Assembly: GCA_028291545.1 (NCBI GenBank)
Contig: JAQGHR010000004.1
Coordinates: forward strand, 1 to 64,000
DNA from: Planctomycetota bacterium
GTDB taxonomy: Bacteria; Planctomycetota; Planctomycetia; Isosphaerales; Isosphaeraceae
Reading direction: 5' to 3'
DNA: 64,000 nt
Of the stretch, positions 52,952 to 61,560 are shown piece after piece (position 1 is the first letter of the stretch; the number at the start of each line of letters is the position of its first letter). Under the pieces are notes generated by a model. The model saw only the letters and a list, made by a program, of their open reading frames with translations, did not search any database and had not been told where the DNA came from. A program made the position numbers and the translations under genes.

Positions 52952-53737
52952 TCAGCCGGCGTCCCACTCCGCGGCCGCCAGGTATCCGCCGTCAACCACC
53001 AGGGAAGTCCCGGTCACGCCCGCGGAGTCTTCGCAGCTCAGATAGAGGATGGCCCGCGCGATATTCTCCGGCGTCATGGCGACGTTCATCGGGACGCGCC
53101 GTAGACGGTCCGACAGAGTCGCGTCAGGATCGGGCGTCTTGTTCAAATGCTCACGGAGGAGAGGCGTATCGGTAATGCCAGGACAAACGCAATTGCAGCG
53201 AAGCCCGATCGACGCGTAGTCCAGCGCGATTGATCGACTCAGTCCCAGCACGGCCGCCTTGGACGCCGTGTACGCGGGCGTCCTGGCCTGTCCGACCAAG
53301 CTGCTGATCGAGCCGACGTTGACCACGTAGCTTCTCGCGTTGCGTCGCAGGGCGGAAAGCCCGTGCTTGATCGAGAGGAAGATGCTCTTCAGATTGACGG
53401 CAAGAAGCCGGTCCCAGGCTTCCGTCTCATACTCGTGCAATAATCCCACATGGATAAGTGCCGCACAATTGACCAGGATGCTCAGGCCGCCGAATCGCGT
53501 GACCGTCCGAGTCAGGGAGTCCGCGACCTGGTCCTCGCGTGAGACGTCCACGGACTGAAAGATCGCACTCCCTCCGGCAGCCCCGATCTCCGAGCGAACG
53601 GCCTGGCCCCGGTCCGCCTGAACATCGATCAGGGCGACATTTGCCCCTTCGGCGGCAAACAGTCGGGCCGTCGCCTCGCCGATGCCCGAGGCCGCCCCGC
53701 TGATCCAGGCAGTCTGTCCGAGGAGTCGGTCGCCCAT
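52952..53737 (-). CDS. Short-chain dehydrogenase/reductase (SDR)
   Basis: This 261-residue SDR has cofactor motif SGAASGIG (about 13-20) and Asp at the end of the second strand (LIDVQAD), which favours NAD. NCAA stands in place of NNAG, the catalytic Ser is in NVGSIS, and Y-TAS-K (YTASK) is present. The substrate-loop PGITDTPLL is typical. In rhamnose or fucose oxidation pathways SDR enzymes act as aldose dehydrogenase or as 2-keto-3-deoxy-sugar-acid dehydrogenase; either would fit this context. The start at 53737 excludes 16 residues without similarity. It lies 23 bases from the hydroxyacid dehydrogenase gene. Confidence 0.87.
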   Translation of the reverse strand: MGDRLLGQTAWISGAASGIGEATARLFAAEGANVALIDVQADRGQAVRSEIGAAGGSAIFQSVDVSREDQVADSLTRTVTRFGGLSILVNCAALIHVGLLHEYETEAWDRLLAVNLKSIFLSIKHGLSALRRNARSYVVNVGSISSLVGQARTPAYTASKAAVLGLSRSIALDYASIGLRCNCVCPGITDTPLLREHLNKTPDPDATLSDRLRRVPMNVAMTPENIARAILYLSCEDSAGVTGTSLVVDGGYLAAAEWDAG

Positions 53738-53760
53738 GAGTTCGGTTCCTTGTCGAGAGC

Positions 53761-54810
53761 TCATACGGACCGGAGACGGGCCCATTTCTCTTGGAAACCA
53801 GGGCTCTCGAACACGGCGGGATTGACGACCCCGCGCGGCTGCCGGCCTCGCGAAAGGTCGAGCATACCGCCGCAGACCGATCGGCCGATGTCTCGGAACA
53901 ATTCTTCAGTCCAGGCGACGCAGTGCGGGGCGAGGAGCACGTTGTCGAGTTCGCCGAAGCGGTGAGGGCGGATCACCGGCTCTTCGGCGAAACAATCGAG
54001 CGCGGCCCCGGCGATCCGTCGATTCGACAGCGCGTCGTACAGCGCATCCTCGTCCACGATTCCACCTCGCGCGGTGTTGATCAAATAGGCGTCGGGCTTC
54101 ATGAGGGCAAGTTCACGCGTGCCGATCAAACCACGGGTCTGGTCCGTCAACGGGCAATGGATCGATACGAAATCCGATTCAGCCAGCAACGTGTCGAGCG
54201 ATACGGATCGAACGCCGGCGGCCAGGGCCGTTTGCGGGTCCAGAAAGGGATCGAAGGCAAGCGGCGGCTTCATCCCGAATCCGCCGAGCAATCCGACGGT
54301 GGCTCGACCGATCCCGCCAAGGCCGATCGCGCCGAAGGTCCGATCTCGAAGCTCCCGGCCCATGAACCGGGATCGCTCGTCCCACCGACCCGTACGTACC
54401 AAGGTATCCTTCATCCGCATATGGTGAGTCAGTGCGATCATCCAACCCACCGTCGCCTCCGCCACGGAACGATCGACTGCGCCCGAGGCGATGAAGACGA
54501 CCACATCCGCGAGCGTGCAGGCGTCAACGTCGACGGCGTCGTATCCCACACCGAACCGGCCAATCGCCAGCAAGGTACTGATGTCGGAAACGGTCTCTGC
54601 GGTCACCTTGGGCGTCAGCACGATAACGCCATGCGCCCCGGCCACTTGCTCGCTACCGATCGACGCGCGATGTTCATCGAACTTCGACCATGTGACGCCG
54701 GGCTGTCCATCGAACACGGAGAGGCCGATATCCGGATATTTCGTGGAGCCGTCGGCGGCGAAGAAGTCGCCGGTCAGTGCGACCCGGAACCTGCCCGGCA
54801 AGTCCGTCAT
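53761..54810 (-). CDS. D-isomer specific 2-hydroxyacid dehydrogenase
   Basis: This 349-residue NAD(P)-dependent D-2-hydroxyacid dehydrogenase has the nucleotide-binding motif GLGGIG (about 158-163). The catalytic Arg is in NTARGG, the Glu is in FAEEPV and the His is in APHCVAW, giving the complete catalytic triad of the family. It interconverts a 2-keto acid and D-2-hydroxy acid, such as lactate, glycerate or a sugar-derived acid; L-rhamnose breakdown yields lactaldehyde/lactate, so a lactate-related role is one option. Its start overlaps the cupin stop (ATGA). Confidence 0.88.
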   Translation of the reverse strand: MTDLPGRFRVALTGDFFAADGSTKYPDIGLSVFDGQPGVTWSKFDEHRASIGSEQVAGAHGVIVLTPKVTAETVSDISTLLAIGRFGVGYDAVDVDACTLADVVVFIASGAVDRSVAEATVGWMIALTHHMRMKDTLVRTGRWDERSRFMGRELRDRTFGAIGLGGIGRATVGLLGGFGMKPPLAFDPFLDPQTALAAGVRSVSLDTLLAESDFVSIHCPLTDQTRGLIGTRELALMKPDAYLINTARGGIVDEDALYDALSNRRIAGAALDCFAEEPVIRPHRFGELDNVLLAPHCVAWTEELFRDIGRSVCGGMLDLSRGRQPRGVVNPAVFESPGFQEKWARLRSV

Positions 54811-55670
54811 GTGAGTGCCCCGTCTCGCCAGGGGTTACCCTCTACGGTTGCGTTTTGTTCGTCCACGATCATCCGAATGGGTGATGGCCCCGCATAGACC
54901 CAGATCATGGCCATCGGTTCTTCGGACTCGTTGATGAAATAATGGACGCGGCCGCGAGGGACGAGTGCGGTTGCATTTTCGCGCAGCAGGTAGCGATTCC
55001 CTTCAACGATGCACGTGGCCTCTCCTTGAATGATGCAGATGGATTCGTCGAAGTCGTGGACATGAGCCGGAAGGCGACCGCCCTTGGAAAACAGGCCGTA
55101 TCCGCCGCTCATCTCGATGCCCGGAACGAGCGTCTCGTTGAAGAAATCAATGAAGGCTGTGTTCGGGCCAGCTTCGAAGCGGGGGGCGGATAGGAATCGA
55201 GTGACACGCTCGGCTCCCTCAATTCCCGCGGCGAGTTCGAGCATCGGCTGACGCTGGAATGCGTCCGTGACGAGTGTGCGCGAGGGTACATCGCTCGCCA
55301 GCGCGATGTGGAAGACCGCGGGCTCGAGGTCCGACGCGTTCCTGATCTGGTGGGCCGGCCCGCGGGGGATCAGCACGTTATCCAGATGAGCCAGATCGTA
55401 CTCGCGGCCTTCCACGGCCACGATCGCTCGACCTTGTAACAGGGTGATGGACTCGGAAAACGTGTGCGTGTGATAAGCGAGCGCGGTCGATCGGTCGATC
55501 GTGACGATGCCCGTGGTCAGGCCTCGGGCCTGGTTGTGCGTCCCGACCAGGCATTCGAGCCGGACGCCGGGCTGGATGTCGAATGGCTTCCCCGAACCGA
55601 CCGCCGTCATGACCTCGGGGCGGTCGGGCCTCATCGATTCCGGCGGCCGGGACAGCGGCAGTGCGGGCAT
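54807..55670 (-). CDS. Double cupin protein
   Basis: This 287-residue protein is built of two cupin domains. In the first (about 30-130) TIDRSTALAYHTHTFSES and LIPRGPAHQI supply His and Glu metal ligands; in the second (about 180-275) HVHDFDESICIIQGEA and LVPRGRVHYF do so. Bicupins of this kind act as sugar isomerases, dioxygenases or small-molecule sensors. I start at 55670, with AGGA eight bases upstream; a start at 55742 is possible. It is the first gene of the long minus-strand run and is divergent from the amidohydrolase gene. Confidence 0.82.
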   Translation of the reverse strand: MPALPLSRPPESMRPDRPEVMTAVGSGKPFDIQPGVRLECLVGTHNQARGLTTGIVTIDRSTALAYHTHTFSESITLLQGRAIVAVEGREYDLAHLDNVLIPRGPAHQIRNASDLEPAVFHIALASDVPSRTLVTDAFQRQPMLELAAGIEGAERVTRFLSAPRFEAGPNTAFIDFFNETLVPGIEMSGGYGLFSKGGRLPAHVHDFDESICIIQGEATCIVEGNRYLLRENATALVPRGRVHYFINESEEPMAMIWVYAGPSPIRMIVDEQNATVEGNPWRDGALT

Positions 55671-55938
55671 GGAGTGATCCTTGACCTCGACGGTGTTCGT
55701 GAAAGGCGACGGGACGCTCGGGTGGTTCGCCCCATTGTTCATCGAACCAACCCCACGTCAAGACCCTGATCGTCCGAGAGCGAGTGGGACCGACAATCAA
55801 TGCGGGGCGCGGAAAAACCATTCGAGACGCGCGTGCCGTTCGCCTAAGATGATCGACCTCAAGGGCCGTATTCGCCCTTGGTGACTCAGCGAAAGCCATC
55901 ACGAGGCGGGGGCCTCACGCCATCAGGAGAATCGTCCG
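55671..55938. other. Divergent intergenic region upstream of cupin and amidohydrolase genes
   Basis: These 268 bases should contain the promoter of the 12-gene minus-strand run and that of the amidohydrolase/GH5 unit. A small inverted repeat (CAAGGGC/GCCCTTG) lies at 55860-55880. No gene is supported apart from a possible 24-codon extension of the cupin. Confidence 0.45.
55860..55880. promoter_or_regulatory. Inverted repeat in divergent promoter region
   Basis: CAAGGGC and GCCCTTG are perfect seven-base arms around a seven-base spacer (CGTATTC), ending 58 bases before the amidohydrolase start. It could be a regulator site for either direction. Confidence 0.3.
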
Positions 55939-57720
55939 ATGACCGCGCGCACTCTGTCCATGGGCGCACTGTTGATGGCCGTCCTCGCCGGGCCCGCACC
56001 GGCCGATGATCCGCCGGGGGACATCCGGGAGTTGAAGCTCCGGGACTGGGAGCCGCGATCGATGATGGTCACGAAGACCACCAAGGTCGAGCGGCCCAGG
56101 TTCCCCGTCGTGGATGTCCACAATCACCTGGGCGGCGGCAAGGAGCGGCTGACGCCCGCCGTGGTGAATCGATATCTGGCCGAGATGGACGCGGCCGGAG
56201 TGCAGACCGTTGTCAATCTCGATGGCGGATCGGGAATTCGTCTGACGGAGACGCTCGCCGCCCTCGACCAGGCCCACCCGGGCCGATTCCTCACGTTTGC
56301 CTTGATCGACTTCGGAGGGATCGACGACGCGGAATGGAGTAGCCGAGAGGCCAGGCGTCTGGAAGAGAGTTTCGCGGCGGGGGCCAAGGGACTGAAGTTC
56401 CACAAGTCGTTCGGGCTGAGTTATCGCTACAAGGATGGCAGACTCGTGCCGGTTGACGACCCGAAGCTCGATCCGATCTGGGCGGCATGCGCGAAGCACA
56501 AGAGGCCCGTGGTCATCCACGTCGCCGACCCGGCCGCCTTCTTCACACCCCTCGATCGGTCCAACGAACGCTGGCACGAGCTCAACCAGAATCCCGGCTG
56601 GCTTTTTTTTGGCGAGAAGTTTCCCAAGAGGCAGGACCTCCTGGACCAGCTTCACCGCGTGATCGCCAAACACCCGAAGACCACGTTCATCAACACCCAC
56701 TTCGGCAATAACGCCGAGGATCTGGCGTCGGTCGCGGACAAGCTGGACAAGTATCCAAACATGATGGTGGATATCGATGCCAGGATCTCGGAGCTTGGGC
56801 GACAGCCCTACACAGCCCGCAAGTTTTTCCTGAAATATCAGGACCGAATTCTGTTCGGCACGGATACAACACCGAACCGCGAGGCCTATCGCATCTACTA
56901 CCGATTCCTGGAGACGGACGACGAGTACTTCGACTGCTCGGCCAGCCACCACCTCCAGGGATTCTGGCGGATCTACGGCATCTTTCTGCCGGACGAGGTT
57001 CTCGATAAGGTGTACCGGAAGAATGCGGAGCGCATCCTCTTCGGGATGAAGCCGGAAGCGTCGGGCACCTCAGCAAAGGTGATGCACGTCCGCCCGACGA
57101 ACGACTTCGAGTTGACCGGAGACGGTTCGGCCGAGGCGTGGAAGAAGGCGGACTGGGTGGAGCTGACCAGGAGAAATGGGAACGGGCTGCCGTACGAGGC
57201 GCGAGTCAAGGTCATGTATTCTGCAAAGGGTTTGTACGTCCTCATGGACTCGTCGGACCGCAAGATCACCGCGACCTTCAAGGACGACTTCGAGAACCTG
57301 TGGACGGAAGATGTGTTCGAGTTCTTCCTTTGGCCCGACGAGCGAGATCCCGCCTATTTCGAGTACGAGATTTCACCGTTGAACCGGGAATTGCCGATCC
57401 TCGTCCCGAACTTCGGCGGCAAATTCCTGGGCTGGCGGCCCTGGCATTACGACGGGGAACGGAAGACGCGGAAGGCCACGTCGGGTGTCGGCGGTTCGAT
57501 CAAGTCGGGTGCCGAGATCACGGGCTGGAAGGCGGAGACGTTCGTGCCATATGAACTCCTCGTCCCGCTCCGCAACATTGCACCCAAGCCGGGCACTCGC
57601 TGGCGTGCGAATTTCTATCGCATGGACTACGACGACGGCAAGACGACGAGCTGGGACTGGTCACGAGTCGGTCCCAGCTTCCACGATTTTGAGAAATTTG
57701 GAACACTTGTTTTCGATTGA
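55939..57720 (+). CDS. Amidohydrolase family protein with C-terminal CBM9-like domain
   Basis: This 593-residue exported protein has a signal peptide (about 1-23). A metal-dependent TIM-barrel amidohydrolase domain (amidohydrolase_2 type, about 50-355) has H61-N-H63 in VVDVHNHLG, His in KFHKSFGL and in PVVIHVADP, and the catalytic Asp in LFGTDTTPN. From about 372 a beta-sandwich of the CBM9/DOMON type begins (LYVLMDSSDRKIT, DVFEFFLWPDERD), which would bind carbohydrate. Amidohydrolase_2 enzymes decarboxylate or hydrolyse small aromatic or sugar substrates; the fusion implies action at a polysaccharide. A GH5 gene follows 38 bases downstream. Confidence 0.86.
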   Translation: MTARTLSMGALLMAVLAGPAPADDPPGDIRELKLRDWEPRSMMVTKTTKVERPRFPVVDVHNHLGGGKERLTPAVVNRYLAEMDAAGVQTVVNLDGGSGIRLTETLAALDQAHPGRFLTFALIDFGGIDDAEWSSREARRLEESFAAGAKGLKFHKSFGLSYRYKDGRLVPVDDPKLDPIWAACAKHKRPVVIHVADPAAFFTPLDRSNERWHELNQNPGWLFFGEKFPKRQDLLDQLHRVIAKHPKTTFINTHFGNNAEDLASVADKLDKYPNMMVDIDARISELGRQPYTARKFFLKYQDRILFGTDTTPNREAYRIYYRFLETDDEYFDCSASHHLQGFWRIYGIFLPDEVLDKVYRKNAERILFGMKPEASGTSAKVMHVRPTNDFELTGDGSAEAWKKADWVELTRRNGNGLPYEARVKVMYSAKGLYVLMDSSDRKITATFKDDFENLWTEDVFEFFLWPDERDPAYFEYEISPLNRELPILVPNFGGKFLGWRPWHYDGERKTRKATSGVGGSIKSGAEITGWKAETFVPYELLVPLRNIAPKPGTRWRANFYRMDYDDGKTTSWDWSRVGPSFHDFEKFGTLVFD

Positions 57721-57758
57721 CGAGTGACCGACACTTCGCCGGAAACGGAGACCCTGCC

Positions 57759-58844
57759 ATGAAGCGTGTCATGATCTCGTTGGGGTTTGCGGTGCTGATT
57801 GGAATCACCGGCGACGTAGCGGAGAACGCGACATCACCACGGCCCGACACGTCGTCCACGCTCCTGCCGCTGAGGGTCTTGAAAACGCATGTCGTCGATA
57901 GCCGTGACCAGCGCGTTCGCCTGAGGGGCGTGAATGCGGCCTCTCTCGAATGGACCAGCGATGGCGAGATGCATATCCGCGATACAGTCAAGGCGGCCAT
58001 TGATGACTGGCACGTGAACCACGTTCGGCTACCTCTGTCACAAGACCGGTGGTTTGGCAAGGCGCCGGAGCAGAAGGATGAGGGGAAAGCCTATCGCGAC
58101 CTCGTGAATCAAGTCGTAGAGACCTGCGCCGGGAAAAGCTGCTACATCATGCTCGATCTGCACTGGTCGAACGCAGGGGAGTGGGGGAAGCAGATCGCCC
58201 AGCACAAGATGCCCGATCAGCATAGTCTCGCATTCTGGAAGGAGGTTGCCGCGAAGTACAAGAACCATCCCGCCGTGATCTTCGACCTCTACAATGAGCC
58301 CCACGATGTAAGCTGGGACGTATGGCTCAAGGGAGGCAACGTCACGGAGAAGGACCAAAAACGCGGCACGGAAACGAGCTACGACGCGGTGGGCATGCAA
58401 TCTCTCCTGGACGCCGTGCGCGCCACGGGTGCGAAAAACCTCGTTGTCGTGGGCGGTCTGAACTGGTCGTACGACCTGTCGGGAATCCTGGACGGGCGGA
58501 CGCTGTCGGACCCCGACGGGAACGGTGTTCTCTACGCGAATCATGCTTACCCGTTCAAGGGCGACACCGTGGAGAAGTGGGCCGCGAATATGGAGAAGGC
58601 CACGGCGCTGTTGCCGGTGATCGTCAGCGAGTTCGGGAGTGACCCCAAAGGCGGCGCGGGACGGACCGGTGAGCAATGGGTGCGTCAAGTCTTGCAAGTC
58701 CTGGAGGATCATCAGTGGAACTGGACTGCCTGGGACATGCATCCCGCCGCCGGTCCTTGCCTGGTTTCCGACTGGACGTACAAGCCAACGCCATACTTCG
58801 GTGTATGGGTCAAACAGGCTTTACTCCCCCGCGTCGAACCGTAA
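57759..58844 (+). CDS. Glycoside hydrolase family 5 enzyme (cellulase-like)
   Basis: This 361-residue exported GH5 TIM-barrel enzyme has an N-terminal signal segment (about 1-22). The acid/base Glu lies in LYNEPHD (E180) and the nucleophile in IVSEFGS (E291). LRGVNAASLEW, NHVRLPLS, MLDLHWS, NHAYPFKG and the terminal WTAWDMHP are the other conserved substrate-site segments. It would hydrolyse beta-1,4-type glucans or related polysaccharides with retention. The start at 57759 has GGAG upstream; an earlier in-frame ATG at 57717 overlaps the amidohydrolase stop. Probably co-transcribed with the amidohydrolase-CBM9 gene. Confidence 0.9.
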   Translation: MKRVMISLGFAVLIGITGDVAENATSPRPDTSSTLLPLRVLKTHVVDSRDQRVRLRGVNAASLEWTSDGEMHIRDTVKAAIDDWHVNHVRLPLSQDRWFGKAPEQKDEGKAYRDLVNQVVETCAGKSCYIMLDLHWSNAGEWGKQIAQHKMPDQHSLAFWKEVAAKYKNHPAVIFDLYNEPHDVSWDVWLKGGNVTEKDQKRGTETSYDAVGMQSLLDAVRATGAKNLVVVGGLNWSYDLSGILDGRTLSDPDGNGVLYANHAYPFKGDTVEKWAANMEKATALLPVIVSEFGSDPKGGAGRTGEQWVRQVLQVLEDHQWNWTAWDMHPAAGPCLVSDWTYKPTPYFGVWVKQALLPRVEP

Positions 58845-58894
58845 TATCGCTTGCGTCGCTGTCCCAGTGAGCCATGTGCTGCAATCAGTGCGAC

Positions 58895-60310
58895 TCATTT
58901 CCTCGCCGATTTGCTGAGGGCCGCGTCGATGGCGCCGATCAGCGTGCGTTCGGACCCCGGAGCAACCCAGCACCAATCGTTCAAGTTGCTATCGTGTTCC
59001 TTAATGGCACGTTCGATCGGAAGATAACCGGTGGCACATTCGCCGTAGCCGATGGTCACGACGAAGGAATCGGGCCGCACTCGCTGCGCGTGGAGCTGGA
59101 ATTCCACGTACGACTCGCCGGGGAGCAGCAACCACTGGGCGGCGCCGAGGTCGAGAACGGGAAGGTCGATCGCGTGACGCGCATCGGCTCGCTTTCGCCA
59201 ACTCAGACCCATCGCCGCCAGGCATTGCCCGAACGGCTTGGGGTCGGTCGTGAGTCTCCTGGTCAGATCCGCAACCGTGAATCCCGCGTCGTCGCGAGGC
59301 GACAATCGAAGAGGAATGGTCTGCAACGTCACGGTCGTTATCGGTTGACGCCGGGTCGCTTCCCAGGCGTCGACCATGCCTCGGTAAATCCGATCCGCGA
59401 GGACCGGCCGATTCTCCGGCGCCCCATTATTGTATTTCCCGGCCGTCACGTTGCCACTGCACCCCGACATGTAGATTTGGAAGATCGACAATTCCTCCGC
59501 CTGGCGACGGCGGCGAGCCAGTCCGATGAAATCCGCGGACACCTCGCCACGGCCGTAGTAGCTCATTGGATGCGTGGCATAGACGCTCATCGCGGCGACA
59601 GGACGGTCGCCATCCCAGAAGCTGAGCGTGCGAAGATACGGGTCAATGGTCCCCTCCGGTTGTTCGCGAGCGTATGCGTCTCGCGAAGCGCTGGTTCGAC
59701 CAAAAGTGGGCTTGCCATCGGCGCCGAGATACCGACGGTTGGCGGCGACCCGATCCACTTTCGCCATGCCCGTCCCGAAGTGAGTGATGGGCACCGACGA
59801 CTTGAGCCCCTTTTCGAGAGCGGACGCAACACGACGAACGGCGGTCTCATGAAACTCCGGGTCACAGACGCTCCCAGTCGCCCGGTGTTCGCGCAGGAGA
59901 CGCTCAGCCGTCAGGTCGACCACCGGAGCGTCATGCTGGTGAACGCAGGAAACCAGCACGCGGCTCGGATCGGTCCCGGCTGCTTCGGCCAGCGCCACCC
60001 GCCACCGGTCGTATGCGTCGTTGCGAATTTCACACCAATCGACGGCGACGATCACGATGGGTCGTCCGTCGTTCGGGATCAGGACGATCCCCCGCGCCTC
60101 CAGCGGATCGAGCACGACCTTTGCGGGCGAGATTCCTCCGCCCATGCACGGATGACCGATGGGAATCGTGACGTCGGCCGAGAAGGTTGCCAGTCGGAAA
60201 CTCGGGGCGATCGTCGGGTTGAATGGTCTCGGTTCGAAGGCGAGCCCCCCGGCAAGCGCCGCCATGTTTCGGATCACGGTTCGACGCGTGGATTGGCCTT
60301 CCGGTCGCAT
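58895..60310 (-). CDS. Neutral/alkaline ceramidase-like protein, Tat-exported
   Basis: This 471-residue protein resembles the N-terminal domain of neutral/alkaline non-lysosomal ceramidases. It has a twin-arginine signal (STRRTVIRNMAALAGGLA), then SADVTIPIGHPCMGGG, the zinc-binding motif SCVHQHDAPVVD in place of the common HTHSGP, YATHPMSYYG and MSGCSGNVTAGKYN. Bacterial ceramidases cleave N-acyl sphingosine; planctomycete versions in sugar-rich loci have no proven substrate. The C-terminal ceramidase immunoglobulin domain is missing. The start at 60310 has AAGGA seven bases upstream. Convergent with the GH5 gene and divergent from the following hydrolase. Confidence 0.8.
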   Translation of the reverse strand: MRPEGQSTRRTVIRNMAALAGGLAFEPRPFNPTIAPSFRLATFSADVTIPIGHPCMGGGISPAKVVLDPLEARGIVLIPNDGRPIVIVAVDWCEIRNDAYDRWRVALAEAAGTDPSRVLVSCVHQHDAPVVDLTAERLLREHRATGSVCDPEFHETAVRRVASALEKGLKSSVPITHFGTGMAKVDRVAANRRYLGADGKPTFGRTSASRDAYAREQPEGTIDPYLRTLSFWDGDRPVAAMSVYATHPMSYYGRGEVSADFIGLARRRRQAEELSIFQIYMSGCSGNVTAGKYNNGAPENRPVLADRIYRGMVDAWEATRRQPITTVTLQTIPLRLSPRDDAGFTVADLTRRLTTDPKPFGQCLAAMGLSWRKRADARHAIDLPVLDLGAAQWLLLPGESYVEFQLHAQRVRPDSFVVTIGYGECATGYLPIERAIKEHDSNLNDWCWVAPGSERTLIGAIDAALSKSARK

Positions 60311-60530
60311 GGGGCAGTCCTTACATGAGGGCAGGGGGGACACTCGCCTCGCTCATCATGCGCGAGGGCTCACCTGGTTGCCAGGTATCGAACTCCACGA
60401 GTTAGATCGATCGGCTGACGGGAGTCCGCCCGGTGCGGTGAACACTTGACTCATGCGGCTGGATCGTCTATCCCCTCAGTCCGAAGATGCGGCTCCGCAA
60501 TTCCTCTCCCCGATCTTGGAGTCTCGACAC

Positions 60531-61454
60531 GTGCGATCCGTATTCAGTTTCGCTCGCCTCATCGGCGCGCTTGCTCTCGTTCTGCTGTTCGGCGACCAGG
60601 TTTCCAGCGCGGCGAGGGCGCAAACGGCGAAGGCCGGGCAGCTCCAGGTGCCCGATTCCGTCGTCTTCGAGGCCGGGATCGAATACGCAAATCCCGATGG
60701 CCAACATCTGAAACTCAACCTGGCCAGACCGAAGGCGAGGAGAGGACCGTTCCCGACCATCCTGTGCATACACGGCGGTGGATTTCGCGCCGGGTCGCGC
60801 GAGGGGTACGATCAGCTCATCATCCGGCTCGCCGAGCGCGGGTACGTCGCGGCGACGGCCAGCTATCGTCTAGCGCCCAAGTATCAGTTCCCGGCGGCGG
60901 TCCACGACGTCAAGGCCGCGGTTCGCTGGCTCCGCGCCAATGCCGATACGCATAGAATCGATGGGTCTCGCATCGGCGTGACGGGAGGTTCCGCCGGGGG
61001 GCATCTCGCCCAATTTCTGGGAGTGACCCCCGACGTACCGATGTTCGAGGGAGACGGAGGCAACCCCACCGAGTCCAGCAAAGTGAGCTGCGTGGTCAAT
61101 GTTGTCGGCCCGAGCGACTTCACGAAATCGTACGGGAAAAGCGTCGATGCCGCCGAGGTCTTGCCCCTCTTTCTTGGCGGCGACCTCGAAAAGGCCCGCC
61201 ACCGCCATATCCTCGCCAGCCCGCTTTACTGGGTCACCCCGGCCGCATCCCCGACACTCTGCATCCACGGTACCGAGGATAAATATGTCGCGCACGAGCA
61301 GGCCGTCTGGATGGTCGACAAGCTCAAGGCGTCCGACGTCCCTGCCGAGTTGCTGACCCTCGAAGGCGCCGGGCACGGTTTTCGGCCGGACGAAGCCAAG
61401 AAGGCGGAGGCCGCACTCATCGCCTACTTCGACAAGTATCTGAAAATGGAGTAA
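60531..61454 (+). CDS. Secreted alpha/beta hydrolase (esterase/lipase family)
   Basis: This alpha/beta-hydrolase has HGGGF as oxyanion-hole motif, the nucleophile in GGSAGG, Asp in HGTEDKYV and His in GAGHGF, the arrangement of hormone-sensitive-lipase or BD-FAE type carbohydrate/feruloyl esterases. A signal peptide follows the chosen GTG start at 60531 (hydrophobic IGALALVLLFG, cut near AARAQ), which has GGAG nine bases upstream. An ATG at 60453 would add 26 polar residues before the signal peptide. It may remove acyl groups from plant or algal polysaccharides. Confidence 0.87.
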   Translation: MRSVFSFARLIGALALVLLFGDQVSSAARAQTAKAGQLQVPDSVVFEAGIEYANPDGQHLKLNLARPKARRGPFPTILCIHGGGFRAGSREGYDQLIIRLAERGYVAATASYRLAPKYQFPAAVHDVKAAVRWLRANADTHRIDGSRIGVTGGSAGGHLAQFLGVTPDVPMFEGDGGNPTESSKVSCVVNVVGPSDFTKSYGKSVDAAEVLPLFLGGDLEKARHRHILASPLYWVTPAASPTLCIHGTEDKYVAHEQAVWMVDKLKASDVPAELLTLEGAGHGFRPDEAKKAEAALIAYFDKYLKME

Positions 61455-61560
61455 CGGTCGATTCATCCCAGGAACTCGGTGCTTCCCAGACGACGCATCA
61501 GCGGACACAATATAGGGCACGCGTTCTCGACTCGACCGTACCCGATCGGACTCCGGCCTG

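Noticed and set aside
52102..54897. Two long plus-strand frames (357 and 368 codons) opposite the isomerase, SDR and hydroxyacid dehydrogenase
   Set aside because: Their compositions are Arg/Gly/Asp-biased shadows of well-conserved minus-strand enzymes.
55915..56952. Minus-strand frame of 345 codons opposite the amidohydrolase
   Set aside because: The plus strand has all metal-binding motifs of the amidohydrolase; this frame has none.
58874..60328. Plus-strand frame of 484 codons opposite the ceramidase-like gene
   Set aside because: Antisense to conserved zinc-site motifs; translation shows no known family.
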